A stretch of 64,000 bases of DNA from Incurvaria masculella (Eukaryota; Arthropoda; Insecta; Lepidoptera; Incurvariidae), in the NCBI GenBank assembly GCA_946894095.1, contig OX335653.1, positions 13,335,001 through 13,399,000 of the forward strand. Direction: 5' to 3'. Positions 11,067-21,724 of this stretch are shown in pieces. Made by a program: the position numbers and the translations under genes. The notes below the pieces were generated by a model. It did not search any database and was not told where the DNA came from. It saw nothing but the letters and a program-made list of their open reading frames with translations. The first letter of the stretch is position 1. Every line of letters begins with the position of its first letter.

Positions 11067-11947
11067 ACGTCACTTAATAAAAAAATAATCATTAGAAAGT
11101 TGTGATTGTTAGCCTAATAAATATTAAATAAATATAATAAAAAAATAATTTCAAAGCACCAACATTAGATTTCTTAATTGGTTTACCTCGTTGCACAAAA
11201 TTGGAGGTGGCCCAAATTGAATTGTAATGTATTGTTTTATTACATTCATAGGTAGGTAACCTACACTTAAACATGACAAAAATCGTTATGCAAGGTCTAT
11301 GTCAAAAATATAAATGTCGCATACTCTATTTCCATGCATAGAAGAACTGGAAAACATACTTTGCCAGTCACAAAATAAGTTTAAAACTTAAGTAGTTAAT
11401 TAATCAATGCCACCGCTCGCAAGAAAAACATAAGGAGAAACGTAAAAAATTAATATAAAAAAAACAATAAATTTAAAAAAAAATACAATAATTATGATTC
11501 TGAATTATGAATATTGAAGTATCTGGTGTATAGTGTCATCGTCAATGTAATACTAGTCAACATTATTTTACGAACTTAATCTAAATCTGGTGTATAGTGC
11601 CATCGTCAATGTACCTAAATCTAGTCTAAATTTAATACACACAAACAAAAATCCGCTACTAAATGTAGGATAGAATGTCATTAGTCATAATACAGAATTG
11701 TCACAAAAAAATACAAATTTACAGTTGTCATACTCTTAAAAATAAAAATTATTGTCTCTCAAAGCATCCTTAATATTGTAATAACTCTTTTCAATCAGCA
11801 TTATTTTGATTTTCCGTTTGAAATTCTTATTAATAAAGACACCATTTAACAATTATTATTATTATTAATTTTGTAATCACGACCTTAGATCCTTTTACAT
11901 TCGTCCAATTATATGTTTCTGTTATTTTATTTTAATATTATTTTCAG
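11067..11947. other. AT-rich intron
   Basis: Collagen intron sequence. A short duplicated phrase (CTGGTGTATAGTG) occurs at about 11523 and 11587. Nothing else is recognisable. Confidence 0.5.
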
Positions 11948-11983
11948 GGATTGACAGGGGCACCGGGGAAAAATGGATTTCCG
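11948..11983 (+). CDS. Collagen exon (36 bp)
   Basis: Acceptor TTTTCAG, donor GTAATT, phase 0 at both ends. Encodes GLTGAPGKNGFP, four uninterrupted triplets. Confidence 0.85.
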
Positions 11984-12223
11984 GTAATTTGATGTATTTA
12001 ATTTGTCCCATTTTTTTTACTGCCTTTTTTATCCTTCAAAGTTTTGTTAGTCTGTTTAATTCAAAGCACGTTACGTTTCATTCATTTATTTTTTCCGATG
12101 CATTTCTGCAATATTTTATTTTTATCAATCCTACTTTTTTTCTACACACGTCTTCAAATTACACACATTATTCGGAATACAATGTACCAACTGTCGCATA
12201 TTACAAAGAGTTAAAATCCACAG

Positions 12224-12259
12224 GCTACCAAAGGAGAAAAGGGAGAGCGTGGTTTTATG
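12224..12259 (+). CDS. Collagen exon (36 bp) with Gly to Ala
   Basis: Acceptor ATCCACAG, donor GTAAGC, phase 0. Encodes ATKGEKGERGFM. The first triplet begins with alanine (GCT) where glycine (GGT) is expected, so the helix has a one-residue imperfection at the exon border. Confidence 0.82.
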
Positions 12260-12472
12260 GTAAGCAAATACGTTGGGTAGTAAGTACCTACATGTGACTG
12301 CTAAGGCTTAGTCAGAACATTGTTTGTTCACTAGTTCCTCGGTTGTAGTTTGTTTCCATAACATTAATAACCGGAGAATTTGTATTATTGTTTTGTTAAC
12401 CCGACTAACCCAGTTTCACGCTTGAAGCGGTTCCACACATTTTTAATCCAATGTTAAATGTTACCGAATCCC

Positions 12473-12650
12473 TTAGATTAAGTGCGGAGTGCATAACCAT
12501 TATTTAAAAATAAACCATCGATTAAACACGTCACTTTTTGTGAAAGTATTTAAATGACCTCAAGTTGTCTTGACTGAATAGGTCCCACAAAAGTGAATTT
12601 TCCAATCGATGATTATTTTTTAAGCAACGGTTGTGCACACTGCTCTAAGT
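12473..12650. mobile_element. MITE, fold-back element
   Basis: A palindrome of about 178 bp. The left arm contains GTGCATAACCATT and CATCGATT. The right arm read inward has GTGCACAACCGTT and CATCGATT, about 50 bp per arm. Non-coding. Confidence 0.75.
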
Positions 12651-13193
12651 AATTATTTGGGTTTTTTGTCAGATTATATTTGGCACTAATGTTTTTATGA
12701 AAATTAATTACGCATTTTAAGTTAAATTAATAAAATTCTATAGAGATTCTCCGTGTCGATAAAATCAAATTAAATTACATATGGGAAAACCTGATTAAAT
12801 ACAGTTTCTTATTCCTTTCGAATTGTTTTCGATTTACAATTTTGAAAATCCTGTGTTTTAATTATTTATTATTTACTATTAATTTAATATTGCATAGGTT
12901 TTTAATTACCTATCGCGAAATTAGGTTGAGATTAGGCAACCGCTGGGTACCATGAGACGGAATATTAGGTTCTCGAGAGCCAGACATGGCACAGGCGATC
13001 TTTGTGTGTATTAGTTCTAACAAATTTAATTATTTTGAATACCTTAATTATTTGCCTGTTTCCATTAACAAACTACTACTTCTTAAACTTCCCTCGCATG
13101 AAAACTTACAAATTTTCGTATTTAACATAAAGAACCAAATGCATGTATTTTCTATTTCGTCTCGGTACACGATCGTGTTTTTGTGCATTTTAA

Positions 13194-13553
13194 GGATGTT
13201 CCGACCCACACAATATTTTTTTTACACAGAACGCAAAAAGTATTGCACTTTAAGGCACGAAATCGTCAAAAATATTAAAAATAGCCAGAGTAGTTGCAGC
13301 GAAAACATATTCACAATTTCAGGTTAATGGTTTCGTTGTAATTGCCGATGAGAAGTTTTACACCGTTAGATGGTGCTGTTAAATAAAAATCGTATTTAAA
13401 TAAATTGTAACAAAACCAATAATCCTAAAATTGTGAAATTGTTTTCGCTGCAAGTAATATGACTATATTAAACTTTTATTAATAATTCGTGGCTTAAAGT
13501 GCAATACTTTTTGCGTTATGTCTGCAAACAACTTTATATGGGTCGGAACAGCC
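13194..13553. mobile_element. TTAA-flanked MITE, family 1, copy 1
   Basis: A 360-bp element with arms of about 70 bp that read inward as GGATGTTCCGACCCA and GGCTGTTCCGACCCA. TTAA lies at 13190-13193 and ATAA (probably a mutated TTAA) on the right. A second copy is at 37250-37610. TTAA duplication is the mark of piggyBac-type transposition. Confidence 0.85.
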
Positions 13554-13948
13554 ATAAGGTCTGATTGTGTTTCTATCTACAGTGTGTAGTATGTTCAAGG
13601 CCAGTGAGAAAAACGGACATTGACATTTGAGAACTTAGCGACCGCTTTGTTCGTTCCACCCCTTGCATAAAATTAAATTAAGGTTAACATCGACGTTTAC
13701 GTATTTTTAAAGCCTGATCAGTCAACATTTTAAATGCAGAAAAGATATTCATTATCTCGATCGCTTATCTTAGCCGCTAATCTTATGGGGACTCAATCTT
13801 ATTAACCCGGGTCAGGGGCTTATAGTTTGTTTTGAATAAGATTTCAAATTACAATAATAAATACAAGACAAACGTCGTTTTTAATAAAATACAATACTTT
13901 GTATTCCTTGCAGGCTGGGATCCGGTGCGAATATAAGTAATCCGTTAA

Positions 13949-14116
13949 GTCTGTACAGAAGCATGAGTCCGCTGATAGATGACTCCACTTTCGAGCGATA
14001 GCGTTATGCGATAACATAAAATTTGGTACATTTGTGTTATTCCAGGTTTATCTCACTACGCTAACGCTCGAAATTGGTGTTATCTAATAGTTCACTTAGG
14101 CTTCAGCTGTTAGCGA
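13949..14116. mobile_element. MITE, imperfect palindrome
   Basis: The left arm has TTTCGAGCGATAGCGT and the right arm has its inverted partner ACGCTAACGCTCGAAA, with weaker pairing extending outward to both ends. Non-coding, intronic. Confidence 0.65.
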
Positions 14117-14554
14117 ACCGACATTTTAGACGCTAGCAACACTGCTAGCGGCTAGAATGCCAAAACACATTTTTTATTGGTTTGTACGAACAATTCATGA
14201 ATTGAGTCGCTAGATGGCCTAGCGTTGGATGGCCTTCCATTCTTAAATTGCCCCTGTTTTATCATGCTGTGGGAAGAAATACAGCACTATATTCGCTTAG
14301 GTACTTCTGGAAGTTGCCATACAAATAAATGCCGATTATTTTGAGGGACAATTTGCGTTCCAATGCCTGGCGATCTAACTATGCCAAAAAAATGTTTTGT
14401 GCAAATCGACTTCAGATGAAGGCTAATTATCCGCTACATTATCGTCAAATTAAACTATTACAGGTAACATTTGATGAGCCGTTGTGCAATTGGACTAACT
14501 CTGATTTAATCTTTCGAAGCAACAAACATAAGAGCGATAACCGTTTTCCGCCCT

Positions 14555-14799
14555 GGGGGTCCATTCAGAGCAAGAGTGAGTTCGAGTTCGCCACTAAATA
14601 TCAACTCACTTTTTTAAATAGTTACTGTTTCCACACTTCTAGAACATCATTACAGTTAGGTAAAAATCTGGTTTGTCCCGTAAATCCGTTGGAAGTATAA
14701 ATAACGGTTCCGTTATTTCAATAATAATATATTTCCCAGCTATTTTTAGGTTAACTCACTCCCGAACTCGAACTCACTCTTGCTCTGAATGGACCCCCT
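14555..14799. mobile_element. MITE with GGGGGTCCATTC ends
   Basis: A 245-bp element whose ends read GGGGGTCCATTCAGAGCAAG inward from both sides, with arms of about 36 bp. The interior is AT-rich and non-coding. Confidence 0.85.
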
Positions 14800-15020
14800 G
14801 ATCTTGGAACCGAATTCATCAATATCTAAATCACAGGGCAGCAAATGATTAAAGCTAAAATTGATAAAATGTGGTTTCTGAAAAAGACTGGAAAAAGCAA
14901 ATAGTTTGATTTATATCTAAAATACAATCGGTATGGTATTTGGTACTTGGTCGCTTTTGTGTTTAAATATTTTAAGAGTTTGTTTCAAAAGATAATAATG
15001 AAATATTTTTTTTATTTTAG

Positions 15021-15056
15021 GGACCTATCGGCTTGGATGGACCAAAAGGCGATCCG
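15021..15056 (+). CDS. Collagen exon (36 bp)
   Basis: Acceptor TTTATTTTAG, donor GTAAGT, phase 0. Encodes GPIGLDGPKGDP. Confidence 0.88.
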
Positions 15057-15400
15057 GTAAGTAATTTTATTTATATTATTTATACGTTTACATAATAGAT
15101 ATCATTTATTCTTGAGTCGACATTGACAGTTGTTTTGGCGCGAAAATCGCATGTGGAAAAAGGAAGGGCTTCGAAGGCTTATTTTACTAAATGCTTATAA
15201 AGAATATATTTTCATTCGATATACATGACGACATTGTAAAAACCATAGACCTAGCATGCGTGCGCAGCGCGGTTTTCTATGATTAAAACGGTTTGTTTTG
15301 GTTTCTCTAGCCCTCATCAACTACTTCCCAATATGTATTTGACGACTGCTTTATGTTTAGTGGAAGCCCAAAGCTATTTGTAAAATCTGTATGTCTGTAT

Positions 15401-15640
15401 GTAACTGGACATGGATAGCTAATACCATAGAATAAATATATTTAATCTATGCTAATACCATAGCTGCTGTCATGATATTAGCCCAACATTCCACATGGGA
15501 GGTATATCGCTAGGACTATCCTTTTATCGCATGGCTACATAGAACTGGAATCAAAATACGATTACCGCTTCGACCATCGTTCATTCAATGTGCAACCAAC
15601 CCGCAGGATTAACCCTGCCACTGAACAGTTAATCCTCTCT
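15401..15640 (-). repeat. SINE fragment (degraded)
   Basis: Tail and body of the recurring SINE family (GGACATGGATAGCTAATACC through TTAACCCTGCCAC) with internal deletions and one short internal duplication. The head is missing. Confidence 0.75.
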
Positions 15641-15799
15641 TATACATGCACTTGTTAAAATACAGTGGGACCACTTGTATTATTTTTAAGTGCCGGTACT
15701 CACGCTGAAAAATAATATATATTATCTTTTTGATTGTGTACAATTAGGAGGATGATTGTTTCCCATGTATTTTTTTTATTTGCCATTTTTCCATTTCAG

Positions 15800-15871
15800 G
15801 GCCGGCCGGGTGACAAGGGTAACAAGGGAGAACTTGGAAGTCCAGGGTTCGATGTATTTTCAGCAGTAAAG
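15800..15871 (+). CDS. Collagen exon (72 bp), end of a collagen domain
   Basis: Acceptor CATTTCAG, donor GTAAGT, phase 0. Five Gly triplets (GRPGDKGNKGELGSP) pass into FDVFSAVK, where the repeat stops. This marks the start of a non-collagenous linker. Confidence 0.87.
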
Positions 15872-16050
15872 GTAAGTTACCGAATCAAATTTCCAACAAA
15901 ATCACTCTGGTCTACATCAAGTTTGAGAAACCATGGTTGCATACACATTGAAATTAGATGCAACTGTTTTGTAAACAGTGATGTCATGGCAGGTCACTGT
16001 TTGATAAACCTTTCCCGACCTCAATGCCCACCGCCATTTTGTTATTACAG

Positions 16051-16119
16051 GGCATGAAAAGATCTGTGGACAGCTATAAAATGAGTCCGTACACCTCGGC
16101 TGAGATAATAGCCGTGAAG
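16051..16119 (+). CDS. Collagen non-collagenous linker exon (69 bp)
   Basis: Acceptor GTTATTACAG, donor GTACGA, phase 0. Encodes 23 residues beginning GMKRSVDSYKMSPY and ending AEIIAVK. It lacks Gly-X-Y and fits between flanking collagen exons in frame. The first glycine and the clean phases support it. Confidence 0.8.
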
Positions 16120-17055
16120 GTACGAGTAGATTGTTCCAGATGCACCCGTAGTCGTTTTTGCAGCGTATTTTTTAAATCTTGTTTTATTTTGTTCACTTAT
16201 GCCAAATTAAATGTTAAGTATGATGAACAGATTTGTCGTAGTTAGATGCATGACATACCTTGTGTAAATGTAGCTTATTTCCTTTTTATTTCGTGTTATA
16301 ATGTCTACGACATGTCCTTTCTCCATTAATCAGTTTAAACAGACATCAATGTATTTAAATTACAAGTATAATTGTAATTATGTAGGTGCTTATATGTAGG
16401 CTATACTTACAAAACAGTACCTTCACTGGCTGACAGACTACGCACAGCATAAACCCCTGGATCTAGAGATTAAAAATTTGGAAAATATACATACTAAGAT
16501 GGGATATTGAAAAATATCCCTAAAGGGGTGAACCAATGTAGCAGATTTTGTATTGTTTTTTCCTTTATACGTTCCTAAACCATTCACCCGATTGCGATGA
16601 AACTTTGGTGAGTTGAACGCACGCCCACGAAGGTTTCTGACTTTATTTTACCGGGCTCCACTCGGGTGAATATCCAAAACTAAATTGACCCCACCTGAGC
16701 CGTAAACCTTAGCTAGTGTATATAAACTGCTCAAACTCAATCGATGTATGCTTTAAGTAGTTACTGGTAAAAAAAATATGTCGAACTATGTAGAATAACT
16801 TAAGTTTTAGTTATTTTTTTTATTTCACGGAAATCTTGCATCTAATTACAAATTGGAAGAAGACTTCGAACCACATCATCGTAAATTTATCGCTTAATTC
16901 ATTTCAACAATCGTTCGATCTTTTGTATGAACTACGATATTAATGGAAAATTCAGAAAAAATACGTGTCGAGACGATTGTGAATATTTTTGTTTGAAATT
17001 TCTATGTATGTACTGGTATTTATTTAGTTTTTGCTTTATGATTTTGGGTTTATAG
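16120..17055. other. Collagen intron
   Basis: AT-rich. A patch at about 16500-16720 (ATATCCCTAAAGGGGTGAAC; TTTACCGGGCTCCACTCGGG) resembles dispersed repeat sequence, but I cannot delimit it. The remainder is unassigned. Confidence 0.4.
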
Positions 17056-17109
17056 GGTCTTCAGGCTGCGGGCCACAATATATCAGCCCAGACGATCATT
17101 ACACTAAAG
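17056..17109 (+). CDS. Collagen linker exon (54 bp) with N-glycosylation site
   Basis: Acceptor TTTATAG, donor GTTGGT (weaker), phase 0. Encodes GLQAAGHNISAQTIITLK. The NIS is an N-glycosylation sequon. With the two preceding exons it makes a linker of about 50 residues between collagen domains. In MACIT collagens such non-collagenous segments can nucleate trimers. Confidence 0.78.
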
Positions 17110-17731
17110 GTTGGTTTGAAGCTGACTGAAACAGTTATATCTTGTCTTCAACATTAGTTCCCCCTAATAGCATTCACTCCTTTTGGATTAAACTCTAACC
17201 AATACATCTACTTATCCGACCTTTAACTGTCCTAAGGTTACCATTAGAAACCTTTTTTATGATCGAATAACATTTTTACTATAGTTAATTTATGCCATAA
17301 CCTTGCCATGCCTTGCACGATTAGTGTTTGTTCATCGCATGAGTCATTTGTGTTTTTATACACAGCGCTAATAATATTTCCCTTGCATGGCCTACTTTCT
17401 GATAGCTGTGGTAAGTACAGACATTGTGTTAGTAAAATAATAAAACAAGAGAAGAACAGACGGACATCAAGAACATGAATGGTCAGTTACCCCAAAATTT
17501 AGTTTTATAGGTATTTTGGATATTTGTGCTTGGCAAAATATTACATCTGAATGAACCTAGATGCATACGAAACATTGAAAAAGTTTTTTCGTGGTATTAA
17601 TGGAAGTTTGCCATTTCTTCAAAATGGCTGCAATAGAAAGAAATAATGAAAATGAACTCAACACAATAATATTTGTATACTCGATCAGAAAAACTTTGTT
17701 TAACTTGAGTTCTCGTAACAAGAAATATTTT

Positions 17732-17847
17732 AGGGTTTGTGGAAAACAGCTTACTCACGGTGTGTCGATGATGGACCAAACGTTTGGTCCGAAACGTCGT
17801 GCAATATCATCGACACACCGTTAGTAAGCCGTTTTCCACAAACCCTC
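17732..17847. mobile_element. 116-bp fold-back element
   Basis: A nearly perfect palindrome. AGGGTTTGTGGAAAACAGCT on the left faces its inverted copy, which ends TTTTCCACAAACCCT. At the centre is the perfect 18-bp palindrome GGACCAAACGTTTGGTCC. Intronic. Confidence 0.85.
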
Positions 17848-18339
17848 AAATGAGTGTTAACCACGGTAATCTCAAATCATGTATTAAAAAGAAATAGTTA
17901 TGCCTATGTAGCATTAAGCTATATAACCCAAAGACTGAGCAAGAGAACAATCTTTTGAGAAACAGAAAAAGGTCAACTACGACCAAAAATTACAGCATTA
18001 CGTGGTTATGCTCTAATTACACAGAGGAATATTGTTCGGTTTTTTTATCACCTTATATGCATCTAATATTACACACTCGGATTCGTCAACAATATGTTTC
18101 GTCTGCCGATTCGATTACTATTTCGTAAAGAAGGAAGCTGACAAGAAACTTCGCCTGATTTGTATTTTTCTAATTTATTAAATCTTCATTTATTTATTTA
18201 TTTCATGCAAAACTTACAGCTAATTTACAACTATGTACAAATTAGACAGTGTAATTTTCAAAAGGCAAAAATATGTTTTTACATGAGAATGTAGTACTAA
18301 CATTAACAGTAACAAAGGTTTTAATATTAAGGATTTAAG

Positions 18340-18440
18340 GTGAGGGTGCGTGGGTTGGTGTGAGGGTGAGTAAGAGTGTGTGAAGGTGTGTTAGGGTGTG
18401 TGCGTGTAAGTATGGAGTGTGAATGTGTGTGCAAACAAGA
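18340..18440 (+). repeat. GT-rich low-complexity tract
   Basis: A run of TGTGAGGGTG, GTGTGTGAAGG and TGTGTGCGTG variants just upstream of the largest collagen exon. It stands where a pyrimidine tract would be expected, so that acceptor has a poor one. Confidence 0.75.
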
Positions 18441-18482
18441 TAAAAAAATGTGTGTTGTATATTAATGTTTCGACGCCGACAG

Positions 18483-18662
18483 GGCGAGCCTGGGGAGCCC
18501 GGGCCGCCGGGGCCAGCGGGGCCGCAGGGGCCCGAGGGGCTGCCGGGGCACGATGGGCGCCAGGGGCCCTCGGGGGAGGTAGGGCCCAAGGGCGAGCGGG
18601 GGCCCGCGGGCGCCGCCGGCCCGGTGGGCCCGCCGGGGACGCAGGGCCTCCTCGGACCGAAG
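18483..18662 (+). CDS. Largest collagen exon (180 bp)
   Basis: Acceptor CGCCGACAG (short pyrimidine tract), donor GTGAGT, phase 0. Sixty residues in 20 perfect Gly-X-Y triplets, from [19 protein letters not shown] to LLGPK. The base composition is very GC-rich against AT-rich introns. It opens the second main collagen domain after the linker. Confidence 0.9.
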
Positions 18663-18782
18663 GTGAGTTCCGGCGATTCTTTCCAAGCAAAATTTCAAAC
18701 TAGAATGCTCGATAAGTTTATACATGTGCACAGCTTGCATCCCCATCCAACCTATAATATCCGGAGCACCCTCCGCGGCTTA

Positions 18783-19220
18783 ATTGGGTGCCATGCCAGC
18801 ACGTTTCCTTTATGACCACGGCTACATTAAACTGGATCGAAAACACGTACATTTGTTTTGTTGCCGCTTTGACCATTTTACTATCCAATGCGATGGTATC
18901 AACCTGGGCGGGCTAACCCTGCCACCAAGTAAGGAAAGGAGACCTACAGTTTTACATGGATTCCGAACCATGGAACAGCTCGCATTCGTGACGTGATCTC
19001 AAAAAGACGAATAAAGTTGGGCAAGAACGGGGCGGGGATTGAACCCATGACGCATGGAAATCGAGTCCCAGCGCCCCTGGGCTACGAGCCGCCGATGTCA
19101 CAGAATGACGTAACTGCTTGTGACGTAATCTCAAAAATACGAAGAAAGTTGGGCATGAACGGGTGACGCATGGAAAGCAAGTCTCCGCAATCCTGAGCTA
19201 CGAGCCGCCGATGTGACAGA
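18783..19220 (-). repeat. SINE with tandemly duplicated tRNA head
   Basis: The minus-strand SINE body at 18783-18990 is followed by two successive heads, about 18990-19095 and 19112-19210. Each has GGCTCGTAG... and a B-box-like part (GGGTTCAAT in the inner one). The second head ends 15 bases before the acceptor of the next collagen exon. Confidence 0.75.
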
Positions 19221-19235
19221 AGGACATACTTGCAG

Positions 19236-19316
19236 GGCTACGCCGGCATGCCCGGCCTGCCCGGCTACCCGGGGCCCGCGGGCCGGCTCGGCTACCCGGG
19301 GCTACCCGGTAGACCA
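19236..19316 (+). CDS. Collagen exon (81 bp)
   Basis: Acceptor ACTTGCAG, donor GTAAGA, phase 0. Nine Gly triplets, rich in tyrosine-proline pairs (GYAGMPGLPGYPGPAG, then RLGYPGLPGRP). Confidence 0.9.
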
Positions 19317-20363
19317 GTAAGAACTCATGCATTACGGGCGCTGGATATCACTAACGCTTTCTTCCGGGTCGCATTACGGTCCGGTTGAGGTCTTTACTAA
19401 TGTGTTGGTTGATCGTAGAAGTAGAACCAATAACTTATACTTACTTTTCAGGGGTTCAGGGAAAACATTTTCAGACTATTTTAAGTTCTTTTTTTGAAAT
19501 AGGTTTTAAAATTACTAACACAATTGAATATTATAATGTAAACGAATATCCAACTAACCTATTGATTTTCAGTCTCTTATTGAAATGCCATTAACCTCTT
19601 ATTAAATTACCTGCACAAAGTAGTTTTGTTTATTAATAGTGGTTTTTTGTTTTCCATAATTTATTAGTTGCTAATTTTATTGACGAACAGATTCCAGAGA
19701 ATGTTATTTCAATTTAATCAAGTTTTCCGTCGAAAAAAAAAAAAATTTGATGCCGATGAAATCCGCTTGGAAAATTTAATTTCCGACATGCATAGATAAT
19801 AAGGTCTCAAAAAAATGTTTTCTCTCCTTTTCCCGTCCCCATCTTTGCAACGTCTTGTACGCATCTTAACTTCATGGTTATCAGATTGTTTCATCGGTTG
19901 TCGACATATTTTTTGTTTTAATATCTATTATACATTGAAGTTTTCATTATCTAATTACACGGAGCAGTTATCAGTTTATCATCTAATAATAACAACATTA
20001 TGATGCCTTCAAAATATGTTTTAAAAGGCTTTGATTATTTGAATAAAAAAGGAGTTTATTATTAAAGCTTAGATTGTAAGTAGACAATTTTGTGGTAGCG
20101 ACTTAAAATTAAGGATATGATGGCAATACGATTATGCGGGTTCAAAAGATTTTTATATTTTTTTATTACGAAAACGGTTTATTTGTGGCGAGTTTTTAAT
20201 GCAACACAATATGCTGTCTAACTACAAATTCCCACGCATATTGTACCACTGCAGTTGTTCATAATTATATTATTCAATTGGGGAACGCTTCGTAAAGTCC
20301 TAAGCGCATAAGATTCAGCACCCATGGCATCTAAAACTCAAATTTTCAATTGGGTTATGTTAG
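19317..20363. other. Collagen intron
   Basis: AT-rich, without a recognisable exon or repeat. Confidence 0.5.
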
Positions 20364-20750
20364 GTAGCCTCAATAGCCCAGTGGCGCGACACTTCGGCGA
20401 TCGCTCTCCGAAGTTAAGCAACGCTGGGTCCGGTCTGGTCTTGGATGGGTGACCATTCGACTGTTGAGAGAGGCTGGCCGTGGTTCGGATTCCACGTTAA
20501 ACTGTAGGTCCCCTTCCTTACTTACTAGATGGTAGGGTTAATCCCGCCCGGGTTGGTACCATCGCATTGGATGAACGATGGTCGAAGCGGCAATGAAAAT
20601 TGTCCGTGTTTTCCATCCAGTTCAATGTAGCCGTGCAATATAAGGAAGGTCCTGGCATGGCACCTAGTTCCCATGTGGTGTGTTGGGCTAATACCATGAC
20701 AGAAGGTGTGGTATTAGCCATCCATGTCCAGTCACATAAAAAAAAAAAAA
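20364..20750 (+). repeat. SINE with 5S-rRNA-like head, full length
   Basis: The head starts TAGCCTCAATAGCCCAGTGG, then from about 20393 to 20454 follows 5S rRNA closely. CCGAAGTTAAGCA is the 5S A-box region and TGGATGGGTGACC the C-box region. The family body follows (CTGTAGGTCCCCTTCC, GAAGCGGCAATGAAAATTGT), then the tail GTCCAGTCACAT and a poly-A run of about 13. The intact poly-A suggests relative youth. It shares its body and tail with the tRNA-headed copies. Confidence 0.88.
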
Positions 20751-20907
20751 CCTACACACGAAACATTCATACTTTTGGATGTTTTGGATTATACAAACCT
20801 TGTGCTTTTTGGAAGTTATGATATCGACCCTTTAAATGTATGTACACAAACTTATGCAACCAACAATGGTGACGTATCTTTTTATAAATATTCCGACGCG
20901 TGCGCAG

Positions 20908-21013
20908 GGCGACAAAGGCGACAAGGGCGAGCGCGGCTTCACCACCACGCTGAAGGGCGACCAATTCCCCACCGGCATCATCGAGGGACCCCCGGGCCCG
21001 CCCGGACCCCCAG
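20908..21013 (+). CDS. Collagen exon (106 bp) with helix break
   Basis: Acceptor TGCGCAG, donor GTACGT. Enters in phase 0 and leaves in phase 1. Encodes GDKGDKGERGFTTTLKGDQF, then PTGIIEGPPGPPGPP and the first base of a glycine codon. TTTLKGDQFPTGIIE is a break within the triplet repeat. Confidence 0.88.
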
Positions 21014-21256
21014 GTACGTCCTCACTTGAGGTCGATAAGAATTTGTTTCGGCGGGCCTAGATTGCATGGATTTATTACAAGTTTTGAAAACGAACGGGAG
21101 AATTTGAAATAGATGTGTGGTCACTATTAAGTATTGTATGGCTTTTTGTTTAACTTTTTAGTCTTAGATGTTTAACACATTCACACCTTAACATCCAACA
21201 ATGCTTGCATCATATAAACCAAACATGTAGCTTTTAAATTGACACTGTCGCTGCAC

Positions 21257-21482
21257 ATAATGGCGGTTAACACTTACGGTTGTCCGGTGTGCTTGATATC
21301 GGGTTTCGCCGACATGTTCCACTCGCTGCGCCGCGAGCTTCTTTAGACGGTGACTGTCCTAGAACAACGTTCAACAATTCGGCCTGTCAATCGTGAACTG
21401 CAAACAAACAGGTCAGCGGGCGAAACATGTCAGCGGAACCCGATACGGCACACCGGACAACCCTAAGTGTTAACCGCCATTA
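21257..21482. mobile_element. MITE with long inverted ends
   Basis: Both ends read inward as TAATGGCGGTTAACACTTA, then (C/G)GGTTGTCCGGTGTGC, with arms of about 60 bp. About 225 bp in all, non-coding. Confidence 0.85.
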
Positions 21483-21626
21483 CAATCAAGTAGCTGTCTT
21501 AACATACAAATAGCTAAATTTGGAATAAAAAATCCTAGAACGACACAGTGTATTTAGAGTTTGCTACAACATTTCCGTCACTGTAAACGATAGCAATAAA
21601 ATTTCCATGTTGACCTGAATTTGAAG

Positions 21627-21724
21627 GTCCCGACGGGCTTCGAGGTGATAAAGGAGACTCGGGGCAAGTGGGGCCCATAGGCCCGGCCGGGGAGAAGGGC
21701 ACGAGGGGAAAACGGGGCAAAAGG
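21627..21724 (+). CDS. Collagen exon (98 bp)
   Basis: Acceptor ATTTGAAG (weak pyrimidine tract), donor GTAACC (weak). Enters in phase 1, joining the preceding G to give glycine, and leaves in phase 0. Encodes GPDGLRGDKGDSGQVGPIG, then PAGEKGTRGKRGKR. The basic end is a possible proprotein-convertase site. The next clear exon needs phase 1, so the border is puzzling. Confidence 0.82.

Noticed and set aside
18391..18703. Long alanine/proline/arginine-rich frames overlapping the 180-bp collagen exon
   Set aside because: These are shadow frames of a GC-rich Gly-X-Y exon.
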